A stretch of 64,000 nt of DNA from Gnetum montanum (lineage: Eukaryota; Streptophyta; Gnetopsida; Gnetales; Gnetaceae): contig MNCI01021551.1 in assembly GCA_015680685.1 (NCBI GenBank), forward strand, positions 492,956 through 556,955. The letters run 5' to 3'. The notes under the pieces are model-generated. The model ran no database searches, was not told the DNA's origin, and saw only the letters and a program-made list of their open reading frames with translations. This document shows positions 11,816-23,619 of the stretch, piece after piece. The number at the start of each line of letters is the position of its first letter. The stretch's first letter is position 1. Both the position numbers and the translations under genes were made by a program.

Positions 11816-13368
11816 ATGCATCCTTGATATTTGTCATCTTGGTTGAGACTTTTGTCATCTTGGATTAACAATTTAGTTCTCGTCTTGAATAAATCTTGCT
11901 CCTTGTCTTGGCAACATGAAGTTCTTATCTTGATCTCATCATCTTGTGTTTACACCATTAAGTTCTTATCCTAATCTTATGCTCTTCTCATCATCATGAT
12001 TTTGTCTTTCCAAAGTCCTGCAAGACCACAAGCACATTTTTCACATTCCACATTTCCTAAGATTTTCACATACCAAAAGGTCAATAATTTATACTTTGAT
12101 TAAATAAGATAATAAAGAAACAACAAGTGGTAGAAATAGAAATTCAACTATGGAATTATAAAAAATGCATTAATAACACAAGAAATTATCTTGGGAAAGC
12201 ATACTAAAACTAAGCAACGACTCTAGCTCCTAGCAAGCTTTAGAAATCCAAGTCTAGACTTACAAAAGCTTAAATCAAGCTTTCACAAAAGGAATTATGC
12301 CTCACACACCCTTTGATTTGATGAAGATATGTTGATAAGACCACCCAAGCATCCACTTATATAGTAGTCATAATGTTTTTAGGTATAAACCAAATTATGG
12401 AGTTATAATCCATAATTAATCATAGCCAAATTGGGTGTGAGTGGTTATATATGCTTTTGACATATTACATACTTTGGCTTCTGTTATTTTTAGCCAAAAT
12501 GGCAAGCATTACAACATGAAGGTGTTTTAAACTTAAAATTAAAAACACATCTAACATGTTCAAGATGTTACTAAGAACATTTCTTAATTTTCTTAATGAT
12601 GTTTTGGAAACTCATAACATGTATATTTCTAGTGTTCTATAGATCTAGAGGATCTACATGAGTTAAAATTTAATTTTGGCCAAGACACCAATTACCAACC
12701 CCATCCAAGAGAGTTTTTTGTCACAATAAAATAATTTTATCATCGTAATAGTGAGGGGAAGCTACCTTGGTCAATTTTTTAAAAAGCTTTACCAAAATAA
12801 ATAAATATTGTCATGACACAAATAAAAGATGAACTTTTTCATGGAAATGATTATTTGCAAGAGACCAACTAATTTGTAGCCTAGACATTGTCCTTGGAAA
12901 ATCAATTTGAGATTTTTTAATTTGAAAAAAATAAAAATTTCTCTTAGCCAAATAATAGATATGTGTCATGAATTTATAGCTAAACTAGTTACTATGTCAT
13001 TTTTGTATGTACATTATCATGGTGCTTTATATCTCTAGGGTTTGTATTATAAATAATTTTAAAAGATATATATTATCTTTTTTAATTTTTGTGTTGAGAG
13101 AAGAAAATTCACCTTTAGTAATAGAGCCAGTACCTACACAACAAGGTAAATGGTTCAAAACTTGGTACCAACATTCTAAACATGCTAACCTTAGGCATTG
13201 TTCTAAGAATATCAAATTACCTTACCTTAAAAAGATATTGAATTTATCAATAATTTTTATTATTTTAATGAAATTGAAAGTGAAATTTTTACTTACATCT
13301 ATTGAGACCCCTTGGATTTGTTGAAATTGTTTTAGAATTCCTTTTAAGAAAATTTTTTAAAATTTGTG

Positions 13369-13449
13369 ACTCAATGCTACCTATATAATTAAACCTATGA
13401 CCTAGCATTACCAAGGTAAGACCCTTACCACTAAGCTAACACCTCATTG
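13369..13449 (-). mobile_element. SINE family 1 fragment
   Basis: Reverse complement reads GAGGTGTTAGCTTAGTGGTA, then AGGTTTAATTA in the B-box position. 3' part missing. Confidence 0.6.
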
Positions 13450-13497
13450 TCACATAGTTTTTAACATAAAATTTTTTAAAATATAAATAATTGTCAT

Positions 13498-13621
13498 GGA
13501 GGTACACCCCAAGATATATAGTTTGATTAGAACTTTATAGATCAACATTGCCCATGAGGATCCAACCCATGACTTGGAGACTTTAAATCAAGAGTCTTAC
13601 CACTAGGCTAACACCTCATTG
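13498..13621 (-). mobile_element. SINE family 1, near full length
   Basis: Reverse complement begins CAATGAGGTGTTAGCCTAGT (A box) and has GGGTTGGATCC (B box). It ends with the body segment TATATCTTGGGGTGTACC shared by the other copies. Confidence 0.7.
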
Positions 13622-13810
13622 AAGAATTACAATGTAAATTTAGTCTTTTATTAGCTAGGCATTGTTGACTTAGTTAGAGTATGTAGCTTATGATTTGCAA
13701 GTCACAAATTTAATTCTAGAAGTTAGACTAATTTACATTGTTATGTTTTGCATTTCTCTAAAGTATTAAAAAATTAATGCATTTCATGTTAAAATATTAG
13801 TGTTTTTAAC

Positions 13811-13910
13811 AATGAAGTGTTAACCCTTTGATTATACTAGGTAGCACTTAGTTATAAACTTTTATAAATCTTAGGTCTGCCGTTGTTTCACTTATTTTGG
13901 GTTTCAACAA
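13811..13910 (+). mobile_element. SINE family 1, internally deleted copy (first of tandem pair)
   Basis: Begins AATGAAGTGTTAACCC, lacks the A-to-B-box spacer, then follows the body (GATTATACTAGGTAGCACTT) to TTGGGTTTCAACA. The next copy starts five bases later. Confidence 0.6.
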
Positions 13911-13914
13911 CAAC

Positions 13915-14059
13915 AATGAGGTGTTAGCCTAGTGGTATGAGTCTTGGCCTAGTAATCCCATGTTACAAGTTTGATTCTACTAGGTAGCACTGAGTTATAG
14001 ACTTCTATAAATCTTGGGGTGTAGCTATGTTTCAATTATTTTGAGTTCCAACACATCTC
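13915..14059 (+). mobile_element. SINE family 1, near full length (second of tandem pair)
   Basis: Begins AATGAGGTGTTAGCCTAGTG (A box), has AGTTTGATTCT at the B box, and ends TTCCAACACATCTC. Confidence 0.7.
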
Positions 14060-14585
14060 CCCCACCTCTCCCACCTCCCCCCCCCTTGGCCCCAAGGAAA
14101 AAATAGTGTCTGGATTTGATCTAACATCCCATGAATGTTGAAGTATTCCTTGTTTTGTTAAATTGTTGAAACTATAATTGATTTTTGAGAAAGTTGAAAA
14201 AGAGATGATCTCTTGAATTAGACTAACCAAGCATTCTAAAACCCTAGCTACAACTACTAGTTTTCATATCACTCTATAAATGATTAAGGAGGATCTTGAC
14301 TCAATTAAATGAGAACTTTTTTTACATGTTGGTGGCATTGATTATGTACAACTAGTTTTATATTACAGTCTTTCAAAATCATGTTACTATTGCATTGAGA
14401 GGGTTACATGTTTAATTTATGTCCTTTGATGTTTTAAAAGAAGGCAATGTAAATATGCCAGCAACAAGATGTTGTAGATCACGCTAAGGTTTCCTTTGTA
14501 AAGGTTGCAACATCTAATTACTCCTTTTCTTGTAATGTTCTTCAATAGAATGCAAATTTAAGAAATGTTTATATATATATATATA
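14060..14585. other. Intergenic, C-run and (TA)n tract, no gene
   Basis: Contains a run of about ten C near 14076-14085 and a (TA)n tract (14571-14584) at which the next LTR copy is truncated. No coding signal. Confidence 0.4.
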
Positions 14586-15343
14586 AACCATACGAATACA
14601 AGCGTTACACACACGATCGGGTCGAACTCCGCAGACTAAGTGCTTACAGCCTTATGGAACACTTAAGGTTAATCAATCATTGTCCTCCCAAACTCACTTG
14701 TATTTGTCACGGTTGTATGGTTAAGTGAGTTTGAGGTATGTGATTTTTATATCTTTTCTCCTTTTATCGCCTATGCTAAGAGAGGAAAGGGTGAAGAGAC
14801 TAAGTAACTTACTTTAACTAACTAAGCCTTAATTACCCTAGCATCAGTATCTGTTCCCACTTTCCATTTCACACCTTGAACCAATGCAACGCTGCTGGGA
14901 TTACCAAACACTATTCGTTACTAGGATTACCAAGTGTAACGCATGTGCTCGAAGCGGTCGTACTGAATGCACTTAACTAGGAGTTAAGGGTTAAGAGATA
15001 TTTAATTAACTAATAAAGCATTTAAACATTTAACAATAATTAAAGTCCTATTTAGCTTAGTCCCTGCACTGCAAGGTTTATCCAAAAGTTCGTCTTTATT
15101 TCCGTACACAAACGTGTGCTCAGGTACAATATTTTCTCGAATAAAGATCCGTTCACTTTGGGACTCCTATTGCGGGCACATGGAAATTATTCTAACTCTG
15201 GAATGGAAAAATGGCAAGAGTTTGGCTAAGGTCTAGATCTAGATGGAGAAACAAGGGAGAGCCACCTCTTATTTATAGAACTAGCGGCGGACTGTGATAT
15301 CGCGTACGCGATATTGCGGCCCATGCGATATCGCGTCCCATCA
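14586..15343 (-). repeat. Gypsy LTR family A, truncated copy
   Basis: Same family as 2043-2902: shares ACCATACGAATACAAGCG, GTCGAACTCCGCAGA and the GATATC-rich U3 end (GATATCGCGTACGCGATATT). It ends CCCATCA at 15343. The first 30 or so bases are missing, replaced by a (TA)n tract. CTATAAATAA on the minus strand (15268-15277) is the LTR TATA box. Confidence 0.75.
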
Positions 15344-15813
15344 ATATATATTCCTAAGAGCTCACAAAAATCTATTATTGATTTAGATGATTTTCAAAAG
15401 GCTATAATAAGTAAAAAAATACCAAGAAAATACATCTTTTAGTGAATACATATCAAATCTTCATAATGGTAAACATTTTCAAGATATTTATTTTCCTATT
15501 AATTCTTTTGTAGCTTTTGGAAAAGATATTGAGACAACTTATAATGAGGATGATGGTTCCTTCGATTGGGGTGGGGGCCTCATCCGCTCTACCAAATGTT
15601 AATTCTATTATGGAATGTTTGAGGTTTTACTTATAAACTTTAGACAAAAGTTGCTAGTAATATTTTTTGCACATAATATTCATTTCTTGATTTTATTTTT
15701 TCAATATATTAAAATTTCATATTCAAATATAGTCATTATTGGTAACAACATTCTTCAGAATTCTACAGTATTATTTACTAGTTATAATATGAGTAAAGAT
15801 GGTGTAACCCTTA
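15344..15813 (+). pseudogene. Unidentified AT-rich coding remnant interrupted by a solo LTR
   Basis: Holds stretches of open + frame with protein-like composition (around 15420-15600 and from 15615). The frame from 15615 runs into the solo LTR. If the LTR and one target copy are removed, it continues in phase to a TAG at 16774, 108 codons in all. The family was not recognised; an old viral or transposon gene is possible. Confidence 0.3.
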
Positions 15814-16646
15814 TGATGAGTCATGATATCAGACCCCCGATATCAGACCCTCGATATTAGATACGCTATATTGGAGATGCCAAAGCAATATCAGAACTTG
15901 TCTCGTCGCCTATAAATAAGAGACAGGGGCACTTGGTTTCGAGTTATTTTCTTAGTCCCTTAGCTGAACTCTTGCAGTTTTCCGTTTCCGGAGTTAGAAT
16001 TATTTCTAAGTGTCTACAATAGGAGTCATAAAGTGAATAGATCTTTCTTCGAGCATTGTGTGTACTTGAGCACACCTTGTGTCCAGAAATAAAGATGAAC
16101 TTTGTGATAAACCTTGCAACATTCAGAATAGCTTAATTATTTCATTTAAATGTTATTTATTGTTATTTGCTACTCTCATTAGTTAATATGTTATTTCTAT
16201 TCAATTGATAATTATCAATGAATTAGCACACTCAGTACGACCACTTCGAGCATACATGGAACACTTGGTAACCTAGTAATGACTAGCATTTGGTAATCCC
16301 AGTAGAGTTACACTAGTTCAGGATGTGTCCAACAAGTGGGAATGAGTGCTGGTGTTAGGACTTGTAGAGCATAGTTGATTAGTTAAATCAAATTAGTTAC
16401 TCAATTATTTCGTTTCTCCATTTTAAGCACTAAGAACATAAAACATAAAAAGCATAAAAATCATATACCTCAAGTTTACTTAACCGTACAATTGTGCCTT
16501 ACAAGTAAGCTTGGGAAGACAATGATCACATAACCCATCCTTGTTCTATGTAAGCGCATAAGCACTTAATCCTTGGAGTTCGACTGGATCGCGCATGAGC
16601 GCTCGTATTCGTATGGTTGGGCATAGGGGTATCTCACCGCTCATCA
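15814..16646 (+). mobile_element. Solo LTR, gypsy family A, with perfect 5-bp target duplication
   Basis: Starts TGATGAG and ends CTCATCA (7-base inverted termini). CCTTA stands directly before (15809-15813) and after (16647-16651). No primer site or internal region follows, so it is the product of LTR-LTR recombination. It contains a TATA box (TATAAATAAG, 15911-15920), a likely polyadenylation signal AATAAA (16088), and GATATCAGACC repeats at its start. Confidence 0.9.
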
Positions 16647-16651
16647 CCTTA

Positions 16652-17050
16652 TTATCAATCATTTTTGGTCAAATAAAATTATCTTAGTAAAAAATGATTT
16701 TGATGAACTATATGAATTGAAAATTTATTTTTTCTTGGTATACCTTCATCTTTTAGCAAATTGCTTAGTGAACTAGCCTACATAATTTCTAATATGCTAT
16801 ATTGATCAAAATTGCTATAGATTTTACTTGTACTACAGGAAGTATTGATCAACCTAGATAAACAACTCATAAGTTAAATTTGTTGTTATCTAACAAGAAC
16901 AATGTTAAATCAAATATCAAAATTAATATTGACAAGAAAAACCTAAAAAGCCATCCTCATTTTTCTTTTCTATGGTTAGAATATTTTTTCCATGTTAATG
17001 ATCTAATATGCTCTCTTTTTTAAAATTATTATTCTTTATTTTCATGGTTT
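16652..17050. other. AT-rich flank of the solo LTR, no complete gene
   Basis: First 125 bases continue the open frame interrupted by the solo LTR (stop at 16774). The rest shows no coding signal. Confidence 0.35.
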
Positions 17051-17069
17051 GATACCCCAACAAATAGTG

Positions 17070-17226
17070 GAGGTGTTGGAACTTGACATAAGTAAAACAT
17101 AGGTACACCCTAAGATATATAGTTTAATTAGAACTTTATATAACTTAGCATTGTCCATTGGAATTGAACCCATGCCTTAGAGCTTCCAAATCAAGTGTCT
17201 TACAACTACGCTAACACCTCATTGTT
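17070..17226 (-). mobile_element. SINE family 1, full-length copy with 19-bp target duplication
   Basis: The 19 bases GATACCCCAACAAATAGTG flank it exactly (17051-17069 and 17227-17245). On the minus strand it begins GAGGTGTTAGCGTAGTTG (A box) and has GGGTTCAATTCC (B box). It ends CAAGTTCCAACACCTC, whose last eight bases are the reverse complement of the first eight. The long duplication indicates LINE-driven insertion of a tRNA-derived SINE. Confidence 0.88.
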
Positions 17227-17245
17227 GATACCCCAACAAATAGTG

Positions 17246-18980
17246 ACTTCTTTTCATTAATCTTTAATGTTGATATCTCCTTAAAGTTTAGTTTCATCTA
17301 AGGTTTGCAACCTCGTGCACTCCCACCCCAAAACAAACTTTCATATGGAAATAGAAGTAGCCTTTTCTTTTTTTATGTGAGTATGCTAGACTATGTACAA
17401 CTTTACTTAGCATCTTGTATACCTTAGAAGTTGTGGAGGTATCCAACTAAAGCAGGGGCCATCAAACCCTAATAATAATAATAATAATAATAAGAAAAAA
17501 CAATTGACACTACATCATATGCTTGACATTAAATAGAAAACACCAAAAAAAAAAACATGGATAATTAAAGCTTTTAATTTTAAGGATGTTTACACTAGTG
17601 TATGTTATACTTGATATTTTGAAAAATCAATAGAGGAAAATTAATTGAGAATGGTTTCAACTCTAACAACATTTACATTACTTTCAATATCAATTCTTGA
17701 ACTTATAATGGCAAAGGAATTTGAGGTGGTAATAGAAAACTATGATAAAATACCAACATTTTAGAAAAGCTAGATCCACAAGAAACTAGTGCATAACTAT
17801 TACTTTTTCACTTAGCCTTGAATCAAGAATCTTTACCATCAACTCTCACAATCAATCTGTCTAGGGTAGGATAAGGATTAGGCCTTGCTATTGTTTAGAA
17901 CCACCCCTAATAAGTTTTCATTTCTTATTAAAGGCTTGTCTATAAAGGAAAAAAACTATATCCAAAGATAAAAAAAAAAATACAAGAAAAGCTAAACACT
18001 TTTCCCGAGTTTACAAATACAAAACAAATTAATAATGAAATAGAGAAATTAATTGTCCAACCTTAATTATACATTTTCTGGTTTAAAGTTGTAAATGGCA
18101 AGGAGTCACTATAGCTAATGTCATATAACATCAAAAAGTAATGATAAGTTCCATGACTCCATGTGGCATCAATGAGTGTGGCAAGCAATTTATCCCATGA
18201 TGTGTTGTGAAGATTTGTATGTTGTAAACTATGAAAAAACTATTTAATAGTCTTCCCTTTAAATTTATATCAAAATGATTAACTTTTGATAATTGTAGTA
18301 TACAACTATAATAGTAATAGCAACAATCTACAAGAGGCACACATAATAATTAAGATAGATTCTTTTTCAATTTTGGCTATAGTTTGTGGTTTTCTACCTT
18401 TGAAAAATAAGCAAGTTTATATCCAAGCAATAAACATACTACATGCATTGAAGTATTAATGATGTGTTACTATAATTTTGTCCATTTTTCAAAACAAGGA
18501 TGTTCAATTTTCATTCATATGTTACTAAAAGAATGCTATTAAATAGTTAAACATGCATCAAATTCATCTATTGATATTTTAATTTTTTTTTCAAAGTGCA
18601 TGTAGCATTACAGATGACAAGGAAATCCACTTGGCCATAATGGTTTATTTTCGTTAATGGCTTCTCTAAAATGCTTGTTTCTCAAGTTGTAAGATATGGG
18701 TTTTAGCTTGGGTCAACCTTGGGTTTTCTTTTTATATGATGTTATCCATTAGGATTCGTTTAGTTGAATTTACAGAATATTAATTTGACCATTTATGTAA
18801 CATAAAATGATTAAAGATGGTTCGAAAAAGTTGCAAATAAACAAAGACCTAGCTCTAAAGTGAATGGTGAAACACTATTTTGTTGGAACAAGGCTATGAT
18901 GATGATTATATAGCCTTTTATATACATAATATGAATATGATATTATAGTATTTAACTAACAATAATTATTACAAAAGTCA
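17246..18980. other. AT-rich intergenic DNA, (AAT)n tract, no gene
   Basis: An (AAT)n tract lies at 17471-17492. GTTGGAACAAGGCTATGATG near 18886 resembles the 3' part of Au-type SINEs. No coding signal was recognised. Confidence 0.4.
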
Positions 18981-19047
18981 GGGTGTTAGAACCCATGACT
19001 TGAAGCTTCCAAATCAAGTGTTTTACCACTAGGCTAACACCTCATTG
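18981..19047 (-). mobile_element. SINE family 1 fragment (head)
   Basis: Reverse complement CAATGAGGTGTTAGCCTAGT followed by the spacer and CATGGGTTCTAAC. Body missing. Confidence 0.55.
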
Positions 19048-19102
19048 AATGGATTTTGTGTTGGGTGGAGTGTGTATGTGGAATGGAGAAGAGGCATACT
19101 CA

Positions 19103-19172
19103 GATTCGAAATAAGTGAAACATAGGTACACCCAAATACATAGTCTAACTAGAAGTTTATATAACTCCGGCT
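19103..19172 (-). mobile_element. SINE family 1 fragment (body)
   Basis: Matches the 3' body of the 17070 copy (GTGAAACATAGGTACACCC and AGAAGTTTATATAACT). It ends just before the duplicated TGACGTAA unit. Confidence 0.55.
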
Positions 19173-19179
19173 AGAATCA

Positions 19180-19345
19180 AACAAATGACGTAAAATGACA
19201 TTACATATAAGTGACGTAAAATGACATTACATATAAGTGATTAGACACTTCAGAAATCATAAATCATAAATCATAAAAGGAGTAGAATCCGAAAGTATAA
19301 GATCTATTTATAAGGGTTGTATAAACGCGATCCATATAAGCTTAG
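19180..19345 (+). promoter_or_regulatory. Candidate core promoter with duplicated TGACGTAA motif
   Basis: A 26-base unit beginning TGACGTAAAATGACATTA is repeated exactly at 19186 and 19212. TGACGT is the core of bZIP/TGA-factor (as-1-like) sites. About 95 bases further on, CTATTTATAAGG (19304-19315) is a good TATA box. Downstream sequence to 23.7 kb is the least repetitive part of the intergenic space and leads to the AHK5-like gene. Transcription start is not proven. Confidence 0.4.
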
Positions 19346-22300
19346 GTTGGCTTTGTTTTCTCTGTAGGTCAAGTGCTGAACTTAGCAGCAACCAGGTTGG
19401 CTGGTGTAGTCGCGTTCTTCATTCTCATCTTTTCTGCAAAGGCATGGCTGACTCTCCTTTCCTTTCGTCTGTTCATTTTTTAGCAAACATCTATTTCAAC
19501 AGGAGGCCAAACAAAATTTAAAGACATCTAAGGTGATGCATGCTCTTTATTCTTTTATATTTGTCCTTTTCTTTCAACTTCCTATTTCAATTTTCAATGT
19601 CGCAAAAGGAAGAAAAACAGTTGTTAACGGCGCAGTCGTGGCTTATGGGTGTCCTAATTATGAATAATGTCACAGTCGACACGTTCCAGCGCACCGACTC
19701 CAGCCTTTCCTTTACCACCTGTCAGTGTTGCTCAACATTTCATTCTTCAAGCAGAACCGCCTTAAAGTGGAACAGCTCAGAGAGAGCTAAAAAGAGCTAC
19801 ACAGACGAGTCACGTCTGCGTTGCTTCCCTTGGCCTTGTGTCCGTAAAGCAACCAAACAGATACGTTCGATGCTGATGTCTCTGCTGTTAGTTATCTTTT
19901 GCAGCACATCTGGCATTGCTTCTAGTAACAACCGTGCCACTGGCCTCAATTATTAATTAATATTATTGTAATTGTAGAAAGATAACGACAAATCTTTGAT
20001 ATTTCTTTAAGAGACGGAAATTTCTATTTGAATGCCGCAGATTTTAATTCTTTCTTGCAGATTGACCAAATTACATCTGTTAAATTATTTTTAAATCCGT
20101 CAAGAGATTTGAAAAACTACATTTAAAAGAAATGGCAACGGTGAAAAAACTTTGTGTTTCACTGAACTTCAGATTTCACTGGAAAAGACAAAATTCGGAA
20201 ATGCGGTTTCTCTTCTTCTGCGTTTAATTAACGCAATCAAAGTTATGTGATCCGGTGTTATGAAATGCGGTTACCTTAATATGGTAACTAGCGGACATAA
20301 AGCTCCTTAGCGTGCTCTGGAGCAAAATCTTCTGTTGTGGCGAAATGCCTGCATAAATGATGGTACTGGTAGCATTCGGGTAATATATGTTGATTATGTT
20401 CCATGTCTATCGTAAATGCGTGACTGGATGCACAGGTACAAGAGTAACGGAGAATCTCTAATTCTTTGACTCTAGGACAAGTAATTTGCATGTTTAATCC
20501 TCAAGAAGAATGTATTCTCCAATTTTAAACTTCTGTTGAAGATAACACCTGAGATAATTAATTTGCAAACATTGTTTTCTTCATTAGGAACAATACCAAG
20601 GTTTATTTAATTGCAACTATGTTCCGTTATTAGCTTGTCACAGAAGCTACAAGCATGGCTCAATATTTTCCAAGGTCCATCGTTTTCAGCTTTGCAGAAC
20701 TTTGCTTTGATTATTGAAATGAGCTTTCTTGCGTTCCTGAGCTGGCCACGGAACGTCAAACTGCATTCTCACTTCTTTGAGGAGTTATCTATTTGGCAAG
20801 AGATAACAATGCAATTAAATTTGCAGGCTTCATCATGGCTGCTCAAGCCCAAGCCTTCGGCCAGGTTCTTGCTCTTGGCATTATCATTTTATTTTAAATA
20901 TTAGCATTCCATATTTTAAAATTGGCTTCTTTTCAGAGACACTTTCCGGTTTTCCCTTACGAGTTAGCAACTAGCTTGGATTGGACTCTGTTCCTCGAGG
21001 GGCTGACGTTTTAAAATTATGTTTCGTGGTCCGTGTCTTCCTGTAAAGAAATGCCGTTCATTTTTTGCGGTAACGCATTGGTGGTGTTAATAGGGTAAAA
21101 AAGGAAGTTACCTTGGTTGCCACCTGGAGGCTGCAACCTCTGCTTGCTTCTTGGCGGAATCTACGTTCGTGTGCTTGCTCCCAAGCAAAAATTTATAATC
21201 ACAGGAAGTTAAAAATGCTTTTCACTTCAGTTCCGGCAGCATTCCACTTCAGTTCCGGTAGCATTCAGCTATAGAAAAATGAAAGGAAGGTGGACATCCA
21301 TATTTTAGTGCATATTTTTTATTTTCGGCACATGCACCTTTACATGGCAATGATCGTACAATTATAAGCATTCATGTATTGTTTTTTTTTTTTTTAATTT
21401 TCTTGACAGGGATGTCTACGCACGAAGGCTTACTTATTTCTTTTGCCTGTCTATTGCAGATTTTTCTCCTATTTGTTTCCAGAAGCTCAGCAGGGGCTTA
21501 CTCCGTCTGTCCACTGCATCCTGTTGGGCAATTCTGTTGTATGTATGAACCCATAATATATTGTTTATTTTTTTAACTAAATTTTGGTCAGCGTCCATTC
21601 CCTTCGCTGCTGTATGCATCCCGAGGAAAACAATGTGGACAAATGAATAGACTGAAGAATTTAGGAAGTCAAGGGCGTTTAGATTGCCTAATGACATCTA
21701 GATTTGTTGTTAACACTGAGCAGTGGAGCAAGCTTCCTGTGGAAACATGATCGTCCAGAATGTGCCGTAAGGCATGTGGGTACGGCAGCATTCCCCATCA
21801 CAGATTTTGGAGGCTTACAAATTTTCTTTCAATGCCTTGTTTGCCTTTTGTTAAGAACTAAAAGAATTTGTTAAATTTAACTCAGGATATGCAGATGCAG
21901 ATATCTGATTATTTTCTAGCTTTCATCTGTTTCTTTCAGACATAGAATGGTGAAATCATAAAATTGACAAGGATTCGAGTTGAAATTCATCTAGGTTGTT
22001 TGATTCCGGAATCAAGATTTGATAGGTACAGTTAGCTGTAAAGGTCTCTTTCTTCGTCTTCCCTGTTTTTAGATCTACTAGACTGAATTCCGAAAACTTA
22101 CCTGAACTGGGAATGTTTGAAGGAATCAAACAGATGAAATGTGCTGCCATTGGCATTCAGCAGCCGTGTGACCATTGGTACCGAGAGTACCAGTCAAGGG
22201 CTACAACGCTCACCTCATATGTTTTCATGAGAGATTATTAACATCTTATAAATGCTTTGAGGATGTCTGGAAGAGAGCAAACAATTTCTATGACACATTC

Positions 22301-23522
22301 GTTCATGGGTCCAAGGAGAGCGCTATTGCCAGAACGTCAACGTCTTATTTGCAGCATTCTGGGAAAATTTCGGAACTCCCTGCACACAATATATGAGAAA
22401 ATGGCGCATGCTTCTTGACAGGCATGAGCACAGGTGTCGCGCAACAACTTGCCTTACGGCCTTTTTTGTTTAAAGCATTTATTTTTTGAGATATGAGTGT
22501 CAAGAAATGGCTTGGAGATCAGCAATTTACGAGTTAGCAGGAGAACTTGGGATTGTTTACTTTAGGCATGCTGAAAATCTTATCTTATTCTCTGTTTAGT
22601 GTGTGTTTCCACGTAGAGGTTAAAACGAGAGATGAAAAGAATCACAACACAAAAATTGTCAGATTAGCCTAATCGTTAAAAATGCTTCATGGCATATAAT
22701 ATGAATAGCGTTTTTAATTTTTCATCGATAGCAGTTAGTGCGCAAGGTTAATTTTTTTTTTCAAAAAATTGTTTCTCAAATCTTTTAACACGAATTCATT
22801 TTGGTGTGAACGGTTTTTCATGTAGACGGTAAATCCTACTGTAATGCTGTCAATTCGACATCCAGCTATCCCGTGTTACCAAGAAAGGAATCCAAAGAGA
22901 TATTAAAGTACTTCGTTTGTTCTGCTTTGAATGATGTGGATTGGACATTGTTATTCCTGAGCGTTGGCTTAAATTTGAATTGCCTCGGGTTTGAATCTGT
23001 TATATTACACCGGCTTCAAATGTAGAGAACGAATATAAAGATTTTCTTTCGTCGTCTTTTAAAAAATTAGTTTTTATAAATAATATTATGCGTTTTTACT
23101 TTGGAAGTTCATGATGGCAAGTAAGATTCTTAGCATTGTAATTTACTCTTCTGAGCCACTGGCTTTTTATAGGAAAGAAAGATTATTGCAGCGGCAATGT
23201 ATGCGGATTAGTTAACCTTCTCTCACAAGGGCCTTACATCCCATCCTTCCTACATCCTTGGCTCAATTAAAATGGCTTATGATTGTCATTAAGAGCTTCA
23301 ATCTTGTTGTCAGCAGCACGCTGATCCTTTATGACTTGATATGCTGCTGAACTAGTATAGAAATTAGTATTTTGTCGTCTTTAAATCATGGTTTCTTGTA
23401 AATGGGGTTGACCTATCACCGTTGGTAACGGGTTCAAATCATGGTCAGTATTTACCATCAGTTTAAAGTGACCTGTCATGATGTTGTTTTATCGTTAATC
23501 TGGTAAATTTTATTATTTGCAG
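19346..23522 (+). other. Low-repeat region upstream of the AHK5-like gene (leader exons/introns?)
   Basis: About 4.2 kb without recognisable transposon coding remnants and richer in CG dinucleotides than the flanks. It contains open frames at 19540-19956 (138 aa), 20611-20904 (97 aa) and 22175-22396 (73 aa). None shows a known domain or clear splice structure, so none is called a gene. Most likely 5' flank plus a leader intron of the kinase gene; alternatively a non-coding transcript. Confidence 0.35.
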
Positions 23523-23560
23523 GAGGAAACTTTCGCAGTCAAATTTGCCTGTAAAACTTG

Positions 23561-23602
23561 ATGATGAACATGGTTTTCCAACATCACACATGGAATGTTT
23601 GA
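23561..23602 (+). promoter_or_regulatory. uORF1 in the AHK5-like leader (13 codons)
   Basis: Begins ATGATGAACATG and stops at TGA 23600-23602. Three ATGs occur in one frame. Possible translational control; no conservation evidence is available here. Confidence 0.35.
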
Positions 23603-23607
23603 GTTGA
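23590..23607 (+). promoter_or_regulatory. uORF2 in the AHK5-like leader (5 codons)
   Basis: A minimal ATG-to-TGA frame overlapping the end of uORF1. Listed because three short frames in a row precede the main start. Confidence 0.25.
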
Positions 23608-23619
23608 AGGGGAATCAAT

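Larger units (their letters stand above)
9111..13364. other. Intergenic AT-rich DNA with tandem and motif repeats, no gene
   Basis: No protein-coding homology recognised. Notable content is a tandem repeat of about 100 bases (11066-11322) and a cluster of GGATGTC/GACATC words (11575-11815). Parts around 10000-10130 and 12170-12330 have the look of worn LTRs, but no borders were found. Confidence 0.4.

Noticed and set aside
13915-14059. tRNA gene
   Set aside because: A- and B-box-like motifs are present but there is no cloverleaf; the shared body and 19-bp target copies of the relative at 17070 show a SINE.
19540-19956. 138-codon ORF near the candidate promoter as a gene
   Set aside because: No domain, low-complexity start and no supporting splice or family signal; kept only as a note in the region entry.
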